From NCBI RefSeq assembly GCF_003967355.1, contig NZ_BIFH01000020.1:338819-381581 (forward strand): a DNA stretch of 42,763 bases, read 5' to 3'. Source of the DNA: Embleya hyalina. Lineage in GTDB: Bacteria > Actinomycetota > Actinomycetes > Streptomycetales > Streptomycetaceae. Both the position numbers and the translations under genes were made by a program. This document shows positions 17,329 through 25,192 of the stretch, one piece after another. A model generated the notes under the pieces. The model was not told the origin of the DNA and made no database searches. It worked only from the letters and a program-made list of their open reading frames with translations. Every line of letters starts with the position of its first letter. Positions within the stretch are counted from its first letter, which is position 1.

Positions 17329-17910
17329 ATGACGGGGGATCCGCTCCCGAAGCTGCCCGCGACCGCGTGGGCCGTGCTCGGCCTCTTGTCGTTCCCGGGC
17401 GAGCGCTCCGGCTACGACCTCAAGAAGTGGGCCGACGCGTCCCTGCGCTTCTTCTACTGGAGTCCGGCGCTCAGCCAGATCTACAGCGAGCTCAAGCGCC
17501 TGGAGCAGCTCGGCTTCGCCGTCTCGCGGATCGCCTCGCAGGACGAACTGCGCAACAAGCGGCTGTACCGCATCACCGACTCCGGCCAGGAGGCGCTGGC
17601 CGCGTGGGCGCGCGAGACCCCGGCGGGGCCGCCCGTGCTCAAGCACGGCGTCGCGCTCCGGGTCTGGCTCGGCCACCTCAGCGAGCCGGAGGAACTGCGC
17701 AAGACCCTGGTCGAGCACCGCGACTACGCGGCGAGCACGCTCGTCGAGGTGCGCGCGAGCGAGGACACCGCGCAGGACCGCTGGCCGTTCCCGGCCCTGG
17801 TGCTCAAGTGGAGCGAGCGCTACTGGCAGGCCGAGCGCGACCTCGCCGACGGCATGCTCGCCGACCTGGAGGACCTGTACCGCAAACGGGAGGGCGAGGC
17901 CGCCGGGTGA
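17329..17910 (+). CDS. PadR family transcriptional regulator
   Basis: A 193-residue regulator. The N-terminal winged helix (about 8-85) has LPATAWAVLGLLSF, GERSGYDLKKW, ALSQIYSELKRLEQLGFAV and KRLYRITDSGQEAL, which are PadR hallmarks. The C-terminal about 90 residues form the helical dimerisation domain (LVEHRDYAASTL, WSERYWQAERDLADGM). PadR proteins are usually ligand-responsive repressors of adjacent catabolic or efflux genes. I chose ATG 17329, whose GGAGG lies 5 nt upstream; ATG 17317 would overlap that site and adds four residues. It is divergent from the LLM monooxygenase. Inducer unknown, likely a substrate of the cluster. Confidence 0.93.
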   Translation: MTGDPLPKLPATAWAVLGLLSFPGERSGYDLKKWADASLRFFYWSPALSQIYSELKRLEQLGFAVSRIASQDELRNKRLYRITDSGQEALAAWARETPAGPPVLKHGVALRVWLGHLSEPEELRKTLVEHRDYAASTLVEVRASEDTAQDRWPFPALVLKWSERYWQAERDLADGMLADLEDLYRKREGEAAG

Positions 17911-17934
17911 GGACCCGGTGGGGATGACGCGAAA

Positions 17935-17974
17935 ACGGTCTCGGAACCGGGTGTGAACCCGGTTCCGAGACCGT
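17935..17974. terminator. Bidirectional terminator, perfect 18-bp stem
   Basis: ACGGTCTCGGAACCGGGT (17935-17952) pairs exactly with 17957-17974 around a GTGA loop. It lies between convergent padR and the histidine phosphatase gene. It is preceded by AAAA on the plus strand, giving TTTT after the stem on the minus strand. Confidence 0.9.
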
Positions 17975-17996
17975 CACATGTCTCGCGTCGCGACCG

Positions 17997-18638
17997 TCAG
18001 TCGTCGTCCCCGATGACCGGTTCCGGCAGCGTCCCCGCGTTGTGCTCCAGCAGGCGCCATCCCCGGGCTCCCGGGCCGAGCACCGACCAGCAGCAGTTGG
18101 ACAGCGCGCCCAGCGCGCCCCAGGTCTCCCGGGGCAGGCCCAGCAGCGCGCCGAGTCCGCAACGGATCGCGCCGCCGTGCGAGACCACCACGAGCGTGCC
18201 GTCCTCGGGCAGCTTCTCGACCGCGAGGCCGATCGCCTCGGCCATCCGCTCGGCGACCTCGCTCTCCAGCTCGCCGCCGCCGCGCCGGACCGGCTCGCCG
18301 CGCCGCCAGGCGGCGAACTGCTCGGGGAAGGTCGCCTCGATCTCGCGATTCGTCAGCCCCTGCCACTCGCCCGCGTAGGTCTCACGCAGCGCCGGGTCCA
18401 GGGCGACGGGGACGTCGACCAGCCGGGCCAGCTCCGCCGCGGTGTCCACGGTGCGGGTCAGGTCGGAGGACACGATCGCGTCCGGGCGCAGCGCCGCGAG
18501 CAGCCGGGCCGAGCGCCGGGCCTGGGCCAGGCCCTCGTCGGTCAGCGGGATGTCGGTCTGGCCCTGGAAACGCCGCTCGACGTTCCACGTGGTCTGGCCG
18601 TGCCGCCACAGCAGGACCCGGCGGCCGGTGCCGCTCAG
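17997..18638 (-). CDS. Histidine phosphatase family protein, apparent CTG start
   Basis: A 213-residue phosphoglycerate-mutase-like phosphatase. The catalytic RHG motif (R12 H13 G14, in LLWRHGQTTWN) is present, followed by SSDLTRTVDTA with the phosphate-binding Arg62, RETYAGEWQG (Glu86) and the second His in VVSHGGAIR (H154). The substrate is unknown. The gene overlaps the rsfS stop as CTGA: CTG at 18638 is the only start-like codon near the domain edge and has GGAGGG about 9 nt upstream. An in-frame GTG exists only about 40 codons upstream, deep inside rsfS. A CTG start is unusual; relatives I know have ATG or GTG. It is coupled to rsfS and likely part of the nadD operon. Confidence 0.88.
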   Translation of the reverse strand: MSGTGRRVLLWRHGQTTWNVERRFQGQTDIPLTDEGLAQARRSARLLAALRPDAIVSSDLTRTVDTAAELARLVDVPVALDPALRETYAGEWQGLTNREIEATFPEQFAAWRRGEPVRRGGGELESEVAERMAEAIGLAVEKLPEDGTLVVVSHGGAIRCGLGALLGLPRETWGALGALSNCCWSVLGPGARGWRLLEHNAGTLPEPVIGDDD

Positions 18639-19057
18639 AGCGCGCCCTCCGCCGCCCCCGCCGCCTCGGCGGCCCTGGCCTGCTCGTTGCCGCGCAGCAC
18701 CGCTTCCGGCAGTTCGATCCGCGGGCAGTCCTTCCACAACTTCTCGAGCGAGTAGTAGGCCCGCTCCTCGGCGTGCTGGACGTGCACCACGATGTCGATG
18801 TAGTCGAGGAGGATCCAGCGCCCTTCGCGCTCGCCCTCGCGGCGGACCGGCTTGGCGCCGAGCCCGCGCAACGCTTCCTCGACCTCGTCCATGATCGCCT
18901 TGACCTGGCGGTCGTTGGACGCGGAGGCGAGCACGAACACGTCGGTGATCGTGACCACCTCGCTCACGTCGTAGGCGACGACGTCGGTGGCGAGCTTCTC
19001 TGCACATGCCACGGCAGCCGCGGTGGCGAGCTCCAGGGCGTGGGGGGTTGCGGTCAC
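18635..19057 (-). CDS. rsfS: Ribosome silencing factor
   Basis: A 140-residue RsfS/YbeB (Iojap) protein. It binds ribosomal protein L14 and blocks joining of the 30S and 50S subunits when nutrients are low. Hallmarks are VVAYDVSEVVTITDVFVLASASNDRQVKAIMDEVE, in which Asp and Ser form the conserved SxxSDxF-like region, then GRWILLDYIDIVVHVQHAEERAYYSLEKLW. GTG 19057 has AGGA 8 nt upstream. The C-terminal Ala-rich tail (about 20 residues) is lineage-specific. It sits downstream of nadD and the LytR_C protein, the usual actinobacterial order, and overlaps the histidine phosphatase start. Confidence 0.96.
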   Translation of the reverse strand: MTATPHALELATAAAVACAEKLATDVVAYDVSEVVTITDVFVLASASNDRQVKAIMDEVEEALRGLGAKPVRREGEREGRWILLDYIDIVVHVQHAEERAYYSLEKLWKDCPRIELPEAVLRGNEQARAAEAAGAAEGAL

Positions 19058-19140
19058 GATTCGCTTCCTGCGGACGACAAGGGGATTACCGTTCAGGGTC
19101 TCACACGCGGGGCGTGCGACGGCGACTCGTTATTTCCCGA

Positions 19141-19168
19141 CCGGCCGGGTCGGAGCCGACCCGGCCGG
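19141..19168 (-). terminator. GC hairpin between the LytR_C gene and rsfS
   Basis: CCGGCCGGGTCG (19141-19152) and its exact complement (19157-19168) form a 12-bp stem with a GAGC loop in the 162-bp spacer. It has no U-tract. It may partly terminate the nadD-LytR_C transcript and set rsfS apart. Confidence 0.6.
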
Positions 19169-19219
19169 GCTCCCGGCCCACCGGTCCACGCGGGAACGGC
19201 GGGCCGAAAAGCGCCGCCG

Positions 19220-21376
19220 CTACGACTTGGGCGCCTCGAACGCGTAGTCCTGACCGAGCGTGACCACCACGTCCGCCAGCATCTCCCCCGTCGCCTTCTT
19301 CACCGAGGTCGGCGGCAGGTGCAGGGTCAGCGCGGCCTGTTCCGCGTCCACCTTGCGGGCGTCGTTGGAGTACTGCACGACCGACGTGGGCTGTGCGCGC
19401 TTGCCCGACGCGCCGCCGGGGACGTAGGTGACGCCCGCGTTCAGCAGTTTGGCGTGCGCGTCCTCCTGGGCGCCGTTCTTGCCGCTCGCGTCCTCGACCA
19501 TCACGCGTGCCGGACCCGCCTCGACCCGGCCCTGGCGTACGGTGCCGCCCAGCAGCTCGCGCACGATCGGGACGGCGGCGTTGATGTCCAGGATGCCCTC
19601 CGGCGACACCGGCAGCGCCCGGACCTGCAACAGCTTCGCCTGGGTCGCCTTCGCCAGGTTCGCCAGGAGCGTGCTGAGCTTGTCGTCCGGCAGCGAGGGA
19701 TCCGGCAGGTTCGCCATGTTGGCGAGCAGCGTCAGGACCGCGTCGGGCTGGGTCGGGAACGCGGTCAGCAGGCCCTGGAGGACCCGGCCGAACCGGTCTC
19801 CGGTCACCGTCGGCGACTCGCCCGGCTGCTTGTACGTGGCGAAGGCCAGCGCCGCGACCCCGTTCGCCGGGTTGCGGCCCTGCCCGACCAGGACCTTGCC
19901 GTCCTGGCCCTTGATCTCGACGTCGGCGTTCAGCTGGATGCCGCCCGCGAGGTCGACCAGGCCCTGCAGGACCGGCTCGGAGACCACCCAGGAGCCGTCC
20001 AGCTTGACCCCGAGCAGGTCGGACAGCGCGTCCCGGGACGCGCCGGGCCCCTCGTCGGCCATCAACTGGCCGAGCGGGAAGGAGCTGTTGTCGGAGTTGA
20101 CGATGGTGACCGAGGACACGCTGACCATGGACGCGGTGTTCTTCGCCGGGTCGACGGTGAGCAGCGCGTTGGCCGAGGCGCGGCCGTCCTTGCCGCGCAG
20201 TTGCACCAGCACGCCGCCGTTCTTGCCCGGCGCGGCGACCTTCTTCTCGTCCCGCAGCCAGGTGTCCCAGGCGAACCAGCCGCCGACACCGAGCAGCGCC
20301 ACCGCGATCACCACGACGAGGGCGATCAGCCGGGTCCGGATCGCCCGGCGCTTCTCGTCCCGGCGCTCGGAACGCGTCTCGGCGAAGGAGAGCCAGTCGA
20401 TGACGTCCTCGGCCTGCTCGCTCTCGTCGTCGACGAAGGCGAACTCGTCCGAGCCGTAGCCGGGTCGTCCCGGCCGCCCCGGACCCGGGCGGCGGGTCCT
20501 CGGCGGCGGCACCCGACCGTCCCCGGTCGAGCCGGCCTCGGCCCTCGCGGCGGGCGGGGCCGACGCGGTCGAGTCGCCCTTCGCCCCCGCGGACCGCGAG
20601 CGCGACGGCCGCACCGGCGTCGACCCCGCCGCGACCCCGATCGAGGCCGGGTCCGTACCGGCCGCCGGCAGCGACGCGGCCGACCCGGGCCGGCTCGCCG
20701 GCACCACGGGCGGCGTGGGCGGCGCGGGCGCGGCGGGGGGCTGCTCGTAGTACGCGGTGGGCTGCTGCGGTTCGGGGCGGCCCTGCGGCGCGTCCGGGTA
20801 TCCGCCCCGGTTGCCCTGCTGCGGATACGCCTCGCCCGAAGGGGCCGCCGGATCATAGGCGTTGGGGTTGTACGCGTTCGGGTCGTACGGGTTCGGGTCG
20901 TACGCGTTGGCGTCGTAGCCGCCGGAGGTGTAGCCGGTGGGGTCGTACGTGCCGGGGGTGTACGCACCCTGCGGGTAGGCGCCGGCGTCGGGGGCGTAGC
21001 CCGTGCCGTAGCCGCCGCTCCCGTCGTACGTCCCGGCGCCCGTTCCCTGGCCGTACCCGTTCGGGTCCGGACCGGGATTCGCCGCCGGGTAGGCCCCGGA
21101 CCCGTACGCGTTCGGGTCGTAACCACCCGCGCCGTAACCGGTGTTCGGGTCATAGGCCGCGTTCGGGTCGTAACCGGCGTTCGGGTCGTACGGGTACTGC
21201 TGCGGCGCGAAGTTCACCGGCTCCAGCCCCTCCGGGCCCGATCCCGCCGGCGGCTGTGCGGGGTATCCCGGGTGTCCGCCGTCGCCCCGCCCCGAGCCGT
21301 ACGGTTCCTGCGTCTGCCCGCCGTCCCCTCGCTCGGTGCCGTAAGGCTCCCACTCGCGCCGGTCGTCGTTGCTCAC
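19220..21376 (-). CDS. LytR_C/LCP-like membrane protein with long YDPN-repeat N-terminus
   Basis: A 718-residue type II membrane protein. Residues 1 to about 310 are disordered and cytoplasmic, with YDPN/NAYDPN repeats at 62-178 and then a Pro/Ala-rich stretch. Acidic [24 protein letters not shown] is at about 307-330, one TM helix at about 349-370, and the rest is extracellular. The outer part resembles an LCP (LytR-CpsA-Psr) domain followed by a C-terminal LytR_C domain. However, the conserved Arg/Asp residues of LCP transferases are not seen: the place of SIPRD reads SVSSVTIV, and the RTR/RQQ region reads ATYKQP and FGRVLQG. Glycopolymer ligase activity is therefore doubtful. GTG 21376 overlaps the nadD stop, with GGGGAG 5 nt upstream. 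Confidence 0.85.
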   Translation of the reverse strand: MSNDDRREWEPYGTERGDGGQTQEPYGSGRGDGGHPGYPAQPPAGSGPEGLEPVNFAPQQYPYDPNAGYDPNAAYDPNTGYGAGGYDPNAYGSGAYPAANPGPDPNGYGQGTGAGTYDGSGGYGTGYAPDAGAYPQGAYTPGTYDPTGYTSGGYDANAYDPNPYDPNAYNPNAYDPAAPSGEAYPQQGNRGGYPDAPQGRPEPQQPTAYYEQPPAAPAPPTPPVVPASRPGSAASLPAAGTDPASIGVAAGSTPVRPSRSRSAGAKGDSTASAPPAARAEAGSTGDGRVPPPRTRRPGPGRPGRPGYGSDEFAFVDDESEQAEDVIDWLSFAETRSERRDEKRRAIRTRLIALVVVIAVALLGVGGWFAWDTWLRDEKKVAAPGKNGGVLVQLRGKDGRASANALLTVDPAKNTASMVSVSSVTIVNSDNSSFPLGQLMADEGPGASRDALSDLLGVKLDGSWVVSEPVLQGLVDLAGGIQLNADVEIKGQDGKVLVGQGRNPANGVAALAFATYKQPGESPTVTGDRFGRVLQGLLTAFPTQPDAVLTLLANMANLPDPSLPDDKLSTLLANLAKATQAKLLQVRALPVSPEGILDINAAVPIVRELLGGTVRQGRVEAGPARVMVEDASGKNGAQEDAHAKLLNAGVTYVPGGASGKRAQPTSVVQYSNDARKVDAEQAALTLHLPPTSVKKATGEMLADVVVTLGQDYAFEAPKS

Positions 21377-21975
21377 GAAGCTCCCCGGTACAGCCCCCGC
21401 TTGCTGATGTATTGAACGACCCCGTCCGGTACCAGGTACCAGACCGGATCGCCCCCGGCCACCCTTGCACGGATGTCGGTCGACGAGATGGCCAGTGCGG
21501 GGACCTCCACCAGGCTCACGCCGCCGTCCGGGAAACCCGGGTCGGACAGAGTGTGCCCCGGACGGGTGCAACCCACGAAATGCGCGAGCTCGAACATCTC
21601 GTGCGCGTTGTGCCAGGAGAAGATCTGGGACAGCGCGTCGGCGCCGGTGATGAAGAATATTTCGGTGCCCTCGGGCGAGGACTCGCGCAGGTCGCGCAGG
21701 GTGTCGAGGGTGTACGTCTCGCCCTCGCGGTCGATGTCCACCCGGCTCACCGAGAACCTCGGGTTGGACGCGGTGGCGATCACCGTCATCAGGTATCGGT
21801 CCTCGGGCGAGGACACGTCCTGCGCGGACTTCTGCCAGGGTCGACCGGTCGGCACGAACACGACCTCGTCGAGCTCGAACTGGCCCGCCACCTCGCTCGC
21901 GGCGACGAGGTGCCCGTGGTGGATGGGATCGAAGGTGCCGCCCATGACACCGACACGTCTGTTCCGCTCGCTCAT
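21373..21975 (-). CDS. nadD: Nicotinate-nucleotide adenylyltransferase
   Basis: A 200-residue NadD that converts nicotinate mononucleotide and ATP to deamido-NAD in NAD synthesis; cytosolic. The nucleotidyltransferase signature [11 protein letters not shown] is at 12-22, [10 protein letters not shown] follows, and the ISSTDIR motif is at 163-169. All are intact. ATG 21975 has no Shine-Dalgarno; TAGATT on the minus strand (21984-21989) ends 8 nt before it, so the mRNA is probably leaderless. It heads the nadD, LytR_C protein, rsfS and phosphatase unit, the next gene overlapping its stop by GTGA. The trehalose-type importer ends only 42 nt upstream on the same strand. Confidence 0.97.
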   Translation of the reverse strand: MSERNRRVGVMGGTFDPIHHGHLVAASEVAGQFELDEVVFVPTGRPWQKSAQDVSSPEDRYLMTVIATASNPRFSVSRVDIDREGETYTLDTLRDLRESSPEGTEIFFITGADALSQIFSWHNAHEMFELAHFVGCTRPGHTLSDPGFPDGGVSLVEVPALAISSTDIRARVAGGDPVWYLVPDGVVQYISKRGLYRGAS

Positions 21976-21983
21976 GGCGCGAG

Positions 21984-21989
21984 AATCTA
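21984..21989 (-). promoter_or_regulatory. -10 element of nadD
   Basis: TAGATT on the minus strand, 8 nt before the nadD ATG. It fits TAnnnT of a leaderless promoter. No clear -35 is seen. Confidence 0.5.
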
Positions 21990-22017
21990 TCGTTCCGCGC
22001 TCCCCGAGCGCGCGCCC

Positions 22018-22851
22018 CTACTCCTTGACCGCCCCCGAGGTGATCCCCGCGACGATCCGCTTCTGGAAGACGAGCACCAGGACGACCACCGGAATGCTCA
22101 CCACGACGGAGGCCGCCGCGATCGCGGCGGTGGGCTGCTGGAACTGCGAGGCGCCGGTGAAGAAGGCCAACGCGGCGGGTACGGTACGGGAGTTGTTGGT
22201 CGAGGTCAGCGACACCGCGAAGACGAAGTCGTTCCAGGCGAAGAAGAACACCAGGATCGCGGTGGTCACCACGGCCGGCACCGCCATCGGCGCGATCACG
22301 TATCGAAACGCCTGCCACGCGGAGGCGCCGTCGATTCGCGCGGCGTCCTCCAGGGCCCACGGGATCTGCTTGAAGAACGAGGTCAGCGTCCAGATCGACA
22401 GCGGCATGGTGAACGACAGGTAGGGCAGGATCAGCCCGATCCAGGTGTCGAACAGGCCGATCGTGCGCCACATGTCGAACAGCGGGCCGACCACCGCGAT
22501 GGTCGGGAACATCGCGATCGCCAACGCGCCGAGCAGGATCAACCGCTTGCCCGGGAACTCCATCCGCACGATCGCGTACGCGGTGCCGGTGGCGCAGGCG
22601 ACCGCGATCGTGGTGGCGATCAGCGAGATGCCGATCGAGTTGCGCAGCGCGTCGGTGAAGAGGTCGTTGCGAAAGACCGTGCGGTAGTTGTCCAGGCTCC
22701 AGGTCCTGGGCAGGAACTGCGCGTTGTTGATGTCGTCGCCGCCCTTGAAGGACAGCGAGAGCATCCAGGCCAGCGGGAGCACGGTGATCCCGATCACCAC
22801 GACGCCGACCAGGGTGCGCACGCCCTCGCGGGCCGGGCTCGGCTGACTCAC
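22018..22851 (-). CDS. Sugar ABC transporter permease (SugB-like)
   Basis: A 277-residue integral membrane permease of the MalG type, six predicted helices. The EAA loop is EDAARIDGASAWQAFRYVIAPMAVPAV. The N-terminal segment after the first helix carries the periplasmic PRTWSLDNYRTVF, typical for carbohydrate permeases. The gene overlaps the upstream permease by GTGA (GTG 22851, GGGAG 6 nt upstream), so translation is coupled. Its partner set (LpqY-like binding protein and SugA-like permease) points to trehalose. It is the last gene of the operon; no ATPase follows in the window. Confidence 0.93.
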   Translation of the reverse strand: MSQPSPAREGVRTLVGVVVIGITVLPLAWMLSLSFKGGDDINNAQFLPRTWSLDNYRTVFRNDLFTDALRNSIGISLIATTIAVACATGTAYAIVRMEFPGKRLILLGALAIAMFPTIAVVGPLFDMWRTIGLFDTWIGLILPYLSFTMPLSIWTLTSFFKQIPWALEDAARIDGASAWQAFRYVIAPMAVPAVVTTAILVFFFAWNDFVFAVSLTSTNNSRTVPAALAFFTGASQFQQPTAAIAAASVVVSIPVVVLVLVFQKRIVAGITSGAVKE

Positions 22852-23780
22852 GCGGGGCTCCCGAGCTTGCTCACGTCGGTACGGAAGAGCTTGATGAACA
22901 GGAACGCGATCAGCAGCACACAGGCGAACAGCAGCACCGAGATGGCCGAACCCAGACCCAGGGCGGTACGGCCGACCAGTTGGCGATAGGCCAGGAACGA
23001 CACCGTCTCGGTGTCGTTGGCGCCGCCGGTCATCACGAAGACCGAGTCGAAGATGCGGAACGCGTCCATGGTCCGGAACAGCAGCGCGACCAGGATCGCC
23101 TGCTTCATGATCGGCAGGGTGACCCGGGTGAGCCGCTGCCACGGCCCCGCGCCGTCCACCCGCGCGGCCTCGTGCACGTCCGGGGAGACCTGGATCAGGC
23201 CGCCGAGCAGCAGCAGCGACATGAACGGCGTGGTCTTCCAGATCTCCGAGAGGGCGATCACGAACAGTGCGGTCCAGCGGTGGTCGAACCAGGCGACGTC
23301 GGTGCCCAGCCAGTCGTTGACGAACCCGGTGGACGGGTCGAACGCGTAGCGCCAGGCGTAGGCGGAGACGACCGTGACGATGCCGTACGGGATCAGCACG
23401 ATGGTGCGCAGCGTGCGCCGCAGGTACAGCGCGCGCTGCATCAGTTGGGCGAGCCCGAAGCCGATCACGAACTCGACCGAGACGGTGACCACGGTCAGCG
23501 CGAGGGTGGTCCACACGTCGGTCCACCACAGCGGGTCCTTGAGCACCACCCAGTAGTTCGACAGACCCGCGAACGAATCGGCGTCCGGGGTGGTCAGCCG
23601 CTTGTGGAAGAGCGAGAGCCACACGGCGTCGACCAGTGGCGCGATCGCGACCGCGAGCATGATCAGCACGGCGGGTGCGGACAGCAGCCAACCGGTGCGG
23701 CGCATGCGCTGCGCGTGGTCGAGCTGTTTCCGGGGCTTCTTGTGCCGAGGCGCGGTGCGGGTCGCGGATGCCGTGCTCAC
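22848..23780 (-). CDS. Sugar ABC transporter permease (SugA-like)
   Basis: A 310-residue MalF-type permease with six predicted helices after a positively charged N-terminus (RHKKPRKQ). The EAA loop reads HEAARVDGAGPWQRLTRVTLPIM, and the C-terminal region ends with DSVFVMTGGANDTETVSFLAYRQ, typical of carbohydrate importers. GTG 23780 overlaps the stop of the substrate-binding protein (GTGA), and the SugB-like gene overlaps its own stop. Substrate inferred as trehalose from the binding protein. Confidence 0.93.
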   Translation of the reverse strand: MSTASATRTAPRHKKPRKQLDHAQRMRRTGWLLSAPAVLIMLAVAIAPLVDAVWLSLFHKRLTTPDADSFAGLSNYWVVLKDPLWWTDVWTTLALTVVTVSVEFVIGFGLAQLMQRALYLRRTLRTIVLIPYGIVTVVSAYAWRYAFDPSTGFVNDWLGTDVAWFDHRWTALFVIALSEIWKTTPFMSLLLLGGLIQVSPDVHEAARVDGAGPWQRLTRVTLPIMKQAILVALLFRTMDAFRIFDSVFVMTGGANDTETVSFLAYRQLVGRTALGLGSAISVLLFACVLLIAFLFIKLFRTDVSKLGSPA

Positions 23781-25066
23781 AGCAGCACCTTGTCGTGCAG
23801 GACCCCGGTGATGAGGTCGTCGGTGGCGCGGGGGGCGGAGTTCGGGTCGACGTCGGCGGGCGGGTGGTACTCGCGCTGCACCGCCGCGGAGACGTCGTTG
23901 TAGTAGGGGGTGCGCGGACGCGGACCGGCCTGGTCGAGGGACTCCTTGATCAGATCCGCCATCGGCAACGCCGCGCGGACGCCCGGATCGTCGTAGGCGG
24001 CGGCTCTGGCCGTGGTCTCCTTCGACTCCAGCATGTAGGTGATCTGGTTCTCCAGGGTGCCCGCGCAGCGCACCGCTCTCACCGCCTCGGCGGGGTGTTC
24101 GCCGTAGCGGCCGACGCCCAGTGAGATCCCGCCGAACGGCGGCTTGGACGGCTTGTCGGGATCGGTCCGCGGGTAGCGGGCCCAGCCGTAGTCGTCCAGT
24201 ACCTCGCGCGAGAGCTCGCCGCCGTCGACCGCCTCGGCCGCGGCGCCGCGCGCGTACGTCCAGTTGATCATGAAGCCGCCGGAGCCGGACTGGAACACGG
24301 TCCGGGTGTCGTCCTCGATCGAGGTGGCCAGGTTGGTCGGTGCGGCGGAGGAGCGGCCGAGGCGGCGCATCACCTCGGCTGCTCGCCTGCCCGCGCCGCC
24401 CTCGCGCAGTGCGGGCGTCAGGTCGACACCCTTCTCCACGTCCCGCACGATCGCCCCGCCGGCGCCGGTGACCAGGCCGTTGACCCACACGGTCAGGCCC
24501 TCGTAGCGCTTGGCGGGCACCGCGACGGTCTTGTGCGTCTTCTCCGCGGCGGTGATCAGGTCGTCCCAGCCGATCGGCCGGGTGAGGTCGAGTCCGGCCT
24601 CGGCGGCCACCGACTTGCGGTACCACAGGAGTTGGGTGTTGGCCCGGAACGGCGCGGCGACCAGTCGGCCCCGCCACCCCGAGGACTCCACGGCGCTGCT
24701 CAGCATGCCGTCGGTCAGCGTCGCGGCCTCGGCCGCCGTGAACGGGCGCAGGAAGCGCGCCTCGGCGAACTCCGGTACGAAGACGGGGTCGAGCGCCATC
24801 ACGTCGATCGAGGAGTCCTTGGCGGCGAGCCGGCGCACCAGTTGCTCGCGCTGTCCGGACGCGTCGGTGGGCAACACCGAGACCTTGACCCGATAGGCGC
24901 CGCCGGACGCCCGGCTGCACCGGTCGGCGAGCTTTTGATAGGCCCCGTTGTCCGGCGGTACGTACCAGTTCAGCTCGGGCGCCCCCGAGCCACCGCCCCC
25001 GCACCCGACGACGACGGAGGCGACCAACGCGAGCGCGACGGCCAGGAGCCCGTGACGACGAGGCAT
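23777..25066 (-). CDS. Sugar-binding lipoprotein (LpqY-like)
   Basis: A 429-residue extracellular lipoprotein. The signal peptide is MPRRHGLLAVALALVASVVV, then the lipobox VVGC with Cys22 as the lipidated residue. The mature part resembles mycobacterial LpqY, the trehalose-binding protein of LpqY-SugABC: an early GGxYRVKVSVLP region, REQLVRRLAAKDSSIDVMALD, and AAPFRANTQLLWYRK. I infer trehalose or a related disaccharide. ATG 25066 has AGGTGA 5 nt upstream; GTG 25075 overlaps that site. An inverted repeat TGATC-N4-GATCA at 25077-25090 covers the upstream region. There is no local regulator. Confidence 0.88.
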   Translation of the reverse strand: MPRRHGLLAVALALVASVVVGCGGGGSGAPELNWYVPPDNGAYQKLADRCSRASGGAYRVKVSVLPTDASGQREQLVRRLAAKDSSIDVMALDPVFVPEFAEARFLRPFTAAEAATLTDGMLSSAVESSGWRGRLVAAPFRANTQLLWYRKSVAAEAGLDLTRPIGWDDLITAAEKTHKTVAVPAKRYEGLTVWVNGLVTGAGGAIVRDVEKGVDLTPALREGGAGRRAAEVMRRLGRSSAAPTNLATSIEDDTRTVFQSGSGGFMINWTYARGAAAEAVDGGELSREVLDDYGWARYPRTDPDKPSKPPFGGISLGVGRYGEHPAEAVRAVRCAGTLENQITYMLESKETTARAAAYDDPGVRAALPMADLIKESLDQAGPRPRTPYYNDVSAAVQREYHPPADVDPNSAPRATDDLITGVLHDKVLL

Positions 25067-25159
25067 GTGGTTCACCTGATCAGCAGATCAAGGAACCAAC
25101 CTCCATCCCGCCAACTCCCCCGAATGGTGGCGTGTCGATGTCGGGTGTCGCAACGAGCG

Positions 25160-25183
25160 GCGGGGGTGCGGGGGTGCGGGGGT
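25160..25183. repeat. Three tandem copies of GCGGGGGT
   Basis: Three exact 8-nt units lie in the 126-bp spacer between the TerD-domain gene stop and the start of the importer operon. The rest of the spacer shows no gene. Possibly a binding site, or simple slippage. Confidence 0.5.
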
Positions 25184-25192
25184 GCCGCCGGG

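Noticed and set aside
20840-21200. Possible CRISPR or DNA minisatellite in the LytR_C gene
   Set aside because: The repetition encodes YDPN peptide repeats in frame and has no constant repeat/spacer pattern.
19220-22471. A 1083-residue ORF for the LytR_C protein
   Set aside because: Its first about 365 residues overlap nadD and the SugB-like permease in other frames; GTG 21376 with GGGGAG is the start.
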